From contig JAGPVK010000119.1 of the NCBI GenBank assembly GCA_018067055.1, positions 1 to 8,836 of the forward strand: 8,836 bases of DNA, in the 5' to 3' direction. Shown here one piece after another: positions 6,564 to 8,836 of the stretch (position 1 is its first letter; the number at the start of each line of letters is the position of its first letter). The stretch is from Sphingomonadales bacterium (lineage in GTDB: Bacteria > Pseudomonadota > Alphaproteobacteria > Sphingomonadales > Sphingomonadaceae). The position numbers and the translations under genes were made by a program. Below the pieces are notes generated by a model. That model saw only the letters and a list, made by a program, of their open reading frames with translations. It searched no databases and had not been told where the DNA came from.

Positions 6564-8354
6564 ATGCGCACCTTATTCCTTTCCACTCTCACCTTGACTG
6601 CAATGACCTTGGCCCCTGCCCAAGCTCAGGTACAGACCGCTGCAGAAAAACCCGCTCTGGAAATCGGCGCTGGCGGGAGACCGGTTGGCGAAGCCTGGTC
6701 GCGCAGCCCGGTCTATGCCCAGCATGGCATGGCGGCGACCGCTCATCCGCTGGCCAGCCAGATCGCCATCGATATATTGAAAAAAGGTGGCACAGCCGTC
6801 GATGCTGCGATCGCGGCCAATGCGGCGCTCGGCTTAATGGAGCCGACCGGCAACGGCGTTGGTGGTGATCTGTTCGCGATCATCTGGGATCCGAAGACGC
6901 AAAAGCTTTATGGTCTGAACGGCTCCGGAAAAAGCGCGATGGGGACCAGCTACAAACAATTCATCAAACAGCTCAAGGGCAGCAAGACCATTCCGCCATT
7001 CGGGCCGATGCCGATCACCGTTCCCGGGACCGTCGATGCGTGGTTCGAAATGCACGGGAAATTCGGCAAGCTTAGCATGGCGGACATCCTCGCCCCAACC
7101 ATCGCCTATGCAAAGGAAGGCCATCCGGTCGCGCCGGTGATCGCCTATTATCTCGAGAGCAATCTCAGCCGGTTCGAGCAGAGTCTGGATATGATCGGTG
7201 ATTTTGACAATGCGCGGAACACCTATTTCAAAAACGGCGCCCCCAAGGCCGGAGAGATTTTCAAAAACCCGGACCTCGCAAATACATTGAGCAAGATTGC
7301 CGCAGGCGGGCGCGATGCCTTCTACAAGGGTGATATTGCCAAAACCATTGACACATATTTCAAGCGGATTGGTGGCAATCTTCGCTACGAAGATTTTGCC
7401 GCGCACAGCAGCTTATGGGTCGAACCGGGCTGCGTCGATTATCGCAAAGGCTATGAACTGTGCGAACTGCCGCCAAACTCGCAGGGCTTCGCGGCGCTGC
7501 AAATGGCAAATATCCTGAAAAATGTCGATCTCGCGCAATGGCCGCGCGGCAGCGCCGAGGTATTGCATTATATTACCGAGGCCAAACGACTGGCCTTTGA
7601 AGATGTCGCGCGCTTTTACGCCGATCCCGATGCCTCCCCTGCTCCGCTCGACTGGCTGTTGTCCGACGCTTATGGCAAGGAACGTTTCGCGCTGATCGAT
7701 CCCGCGAAAGCAACGCCCGAATTCGGCCCCGGCGAACCCAAGCTGGAAGGCGAAGGCGACACGACCTATCTCACCGTTGCCGACAAGGATGGCATGATGG
7801 TATCGCTGATCCAGTCCAATTATCGCGGCATGGGCAGCGGTCTTGTCGCCGACGGTCTTGGCTTCATGTTTCAGGATCGCGGCGAACTCTATTCGCTCGA
7901 TGCCAAGCATCCCAATGCTTATGCGCCTGGCAAGCGCCCATTCCAGACCATCATTCCCGCTTTCATGAAAAAAGATGGCAAGCCGTTCATGTCCTTTGGC
8001 CTGATGGGCGGCGGCATGCAGCCGCAGGGCCATGTGCAGGTGATGATAAATCTGGTCGATTATGGCATGAACCTGCAGGAAGCCGGCGACGCCGCCCGCC
8101 TGAACCATGATGGCGGACGCCAGCCAACCGATGATCTGGCCGGAACCGGAGCTGATCTGCTGGGCGTGCTCAACGTCGAACCCGGTATATCGACCGAAAC
8201 CGTCGAACGGCTCAAGGCGATGGGCCACAAAGTCGAAGTAGTCAGCAATGGCGCAATGTTTGGCGGCTATCAGGCCATCACCCGTGATCCGGACAGCGGC
8301 GTTTATACCGGTGCCACCGAAATGCGCAAAGATGGCCAGGCGATCGGCTACTGA
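6564..8354 (+). CDS. Exported gamma-glutamyltransferase-family Ntn-hydrolase (atypical)
   Basis: A 596-residue periplasmic enzyme of the usual family length. Residues 1-21 are a Sec-type signal peptide with a likely cut after AQA. The family signature GTAVDAAIAANAALG (76-90) and GNGVGGDLFAI (96-106) follow. The precursor should cleave itself before Thr400 in EGDTTYLTVADKDG, giving a large subunit of about 378 residues and a small one of 197 whose N-terminal threonine is the nucleophile. The oxyanion glycines lie in GLMGGGM (479-485). Classical enzymes bind the glutamyl carboxylate through an arginine in a FRExAP motif (Arg114 in E. coli) and a Ser-Ser pair in KRPLSSM. Here these regions read YGLNGSGKS (116-124) and KRPFQTI (457-463), so both are changed. 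The substrate may be another amide or acyl compound, as in cephalosporin-acylase-like or other relatives, instead of glutathione. It stands 250 bases after the catabolic operon and 45 bases before a DsrE-family gene. Confidence 0.92.
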   Translation: MRTLFLSTLTLTAMTLAPAQAQVQTAAEKPALEIGAGGRPVGEAWSRSPVYAQHGMAATAHPLASQIAIDILKKGGTAVDAAIAANAALGLMEPTGNGVGGDLFAIIWDPKTQKLYGLNGSGKSAMGTSYKQFIKQLKGSKTIPPFGPMPITVPGTVDAWFEMHGKFGKLSMADILAPTIAYAKEGHPVAPVIAYYLESNLSRFEQSLDMIGDFDNARNTYFKNGAPKAGEIFKNPDLANTLSKIAAGGRDAFYKGDIAKTIDTYFKRIGGNLRYEDFAAHSSLWVEPGCVDYRKGYELCELPPNSQGFAALQMANILKNVDLAQWPRGSAEVLHYITEAKRLAFEDVARFYADPDASPAPLDWLLSDAYGKERFALIDPAKATPEFGPGEPKLEGEGDTTYLTVADKDGMMVSLIQSNYRGMGSGLVADGLGFMFQDRGELYSLDAKHPNAYAPGKRPFQTIIPAFMKKDGKPFMSFGLMGGGMQPQGHVQVMINLVDYGMNLQEAGDAARLNHDGGRQPTDDLAGTGADLLGVLNVEPGISTETVERLKAMGHKVEVVSNGAMFGGYQAITRDPDSGVYTGATEMRKDGQAIGY

Positions 8355-8389
8355 CGCGGTATCCTGAATGCTTCACATCCAGAATGAAT

Positions 8390-8394
8390 AGGAA
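8390..8394 (+). promoter_or_regulatory. Ribosome binding site of the DsrE-family gene
   Basis: AGGAA lies five bases before ATG 8400. It fits the signal-peptide reading frame that starts there. Confidence 0.55.
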
Positions 8395-8399
8395 CGAAA

Positions 8400-8836
8400 A
8401 TGCAAATATCCCGTCTCGCCCTGCTGCTGCCGCTGCTCACCCTCGCCCAACCCGCGTTGGCCCAGATGGAAAATTTCAAGCCCGGTCCGGTGTTCACGGA
8501 TTTTGGTGCGACTGCACCGGTTCAGCAAAGCGAACCGGTGGCGAAAGACGCGATATTCAAGATCAGCTTTGATGTCTCGACGGCAGCCGAACCGGACAAG
8601 ATCAACCGCACCATCGAAAGCGCCGCCCGGTTCATTAACATGCAGGTCGCCGCTGGCGTTCCCGAGGAGAATATTCGCCTTGCGGTCGTCGTCCACGGCG
8701 GTGCCTCCTTCGATCTGACCAGTCAGGCATTTTTCGCAGTGCACAAGGACGGCAAGGAAAACGCCAGCGCCGCAGCGATCGCGCAATTGCAGGAACACGG
8801 CGTGCAATTCTATCTCTGCGGTCAGAGCGCGGCTGC
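8400..8836 (+). CDS. Exported DsrE-family protein, 3' end beyond the window
   Basis: The frame from ATG 8400 stays open to the window end and gives 145 complete residues. Residues 1-21 form a Sec signal peptide (Leu-rich core, ALA before Gln22), so the mature protein is periplasmic. It then shows a beta strand IFKISFDVS (52-60), a helix rich in Ala and Ile with FINMQVAAGVPEENIRLAVV, the strand-loop VVVHGGASFDL (97-106), and HGVQFYLCGQS (133-143). This strand/helix order and the late single cysteine (Cys140) in a YxCGQS context match the DsrE/YchN-like fold, whose cysteine in some members relays persulfide sulfur. The short distance of 45 bases to the preceding gene and shared export suggest co-transcription. 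Its function is unknown; exported DsrE proteins are common and mostly uncharacterised. A typical family length would put the end shortly past the window. Confidence 0.8.
   Translation, partial: MQISRLALLLPLLTLAQPALAQMENFKPGPVFTDFGATAPVQQSEPVAKDAIFKISFDVSTAAEPDKINRTIESAARFINMQVAAGVPEENIRLAVVVHGGASFDLTSQAFFAVHKDGKENASAAAIAQLQEHGVQFYLCGQSAA

Noticed and set aside
7413..8228. A 271-codon open frame on the minus strand
   Set aside because: It is antisense to the gamma-glutamyltransferase-family gene, which shows clear catalytic motifs across this stretch. No domain or ribosome binding site supports it.

Overview
The window reads as a chromosomal segment of a Gram-negative bacterium, most likely an alphaproteobacterium and plausibly a sphingomonad. 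The grounds are a TonB-dependent receptor beside a catabolic gene set, a lipobox-bearing cytochrome c, several Sec-type signal peptides, moderately high GC (by eye in the upper 50s percent), and strong Shine-Dalgarno-like sites. The genus is inferred from style only. All eight genes lie on the + strand. I see no tRNA, rRNA, CRISPR array, insertion sequence or phage gene.

Region 1 (1-885) is the C-terminal part of a TonB-dependent outer-membrane receptor, cut by the window edge. An 84-base gap with a candidate hairpin follows. Region 2 (970-6313) is a tight five-gene run: aldehyde dehydrogenase, AMP-forming acyl-CoA synthetase, a lipid-anchored class I cytochrome c, and two different crotonase-fold proteins. 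Neighbouring genes overlap or lie 9 to 13 bases apart, so this is almost certainly one operon with translational coupling. Taken together it could import a hydrophobic substrate (receptor), pass electrons from a periplasmic oxidation to the cytochrome, oxidise the aldehyde to an acid, activate the acid with CoA, and hydrate an enoyl-CoA. No alcohol dehydrogenase, acyl-CoA dehydrogenase or thiolase is in view, so the substrate cannot be named.

Region 3 (6314-6563) is a 250-base non-coding gap with a weak bulged hairpin; it probably separates two transcription units. Region 4 (6564-8836) holds an exported Ntn-hydrolase of the gamma-glutamyltransferase superfamily, followed 45 bases later by an exported DsrE-family protein that runs off the window. 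The hydrolase keeps its catalytic threonine but seems to lack the residues classical enzymes use to grip the glutamyl group, so 'gamma-glutamyltransferase' may be wrong for its activity.

Nothing here is a clearly new system. The most interesting points are the tethered cytochrome c embedded in a CoA-ester operon, the second crotonase lacking one catalytic glutamate, and the atypical gamma-glutamyltransferase relative paired with an exported DsrE protein.
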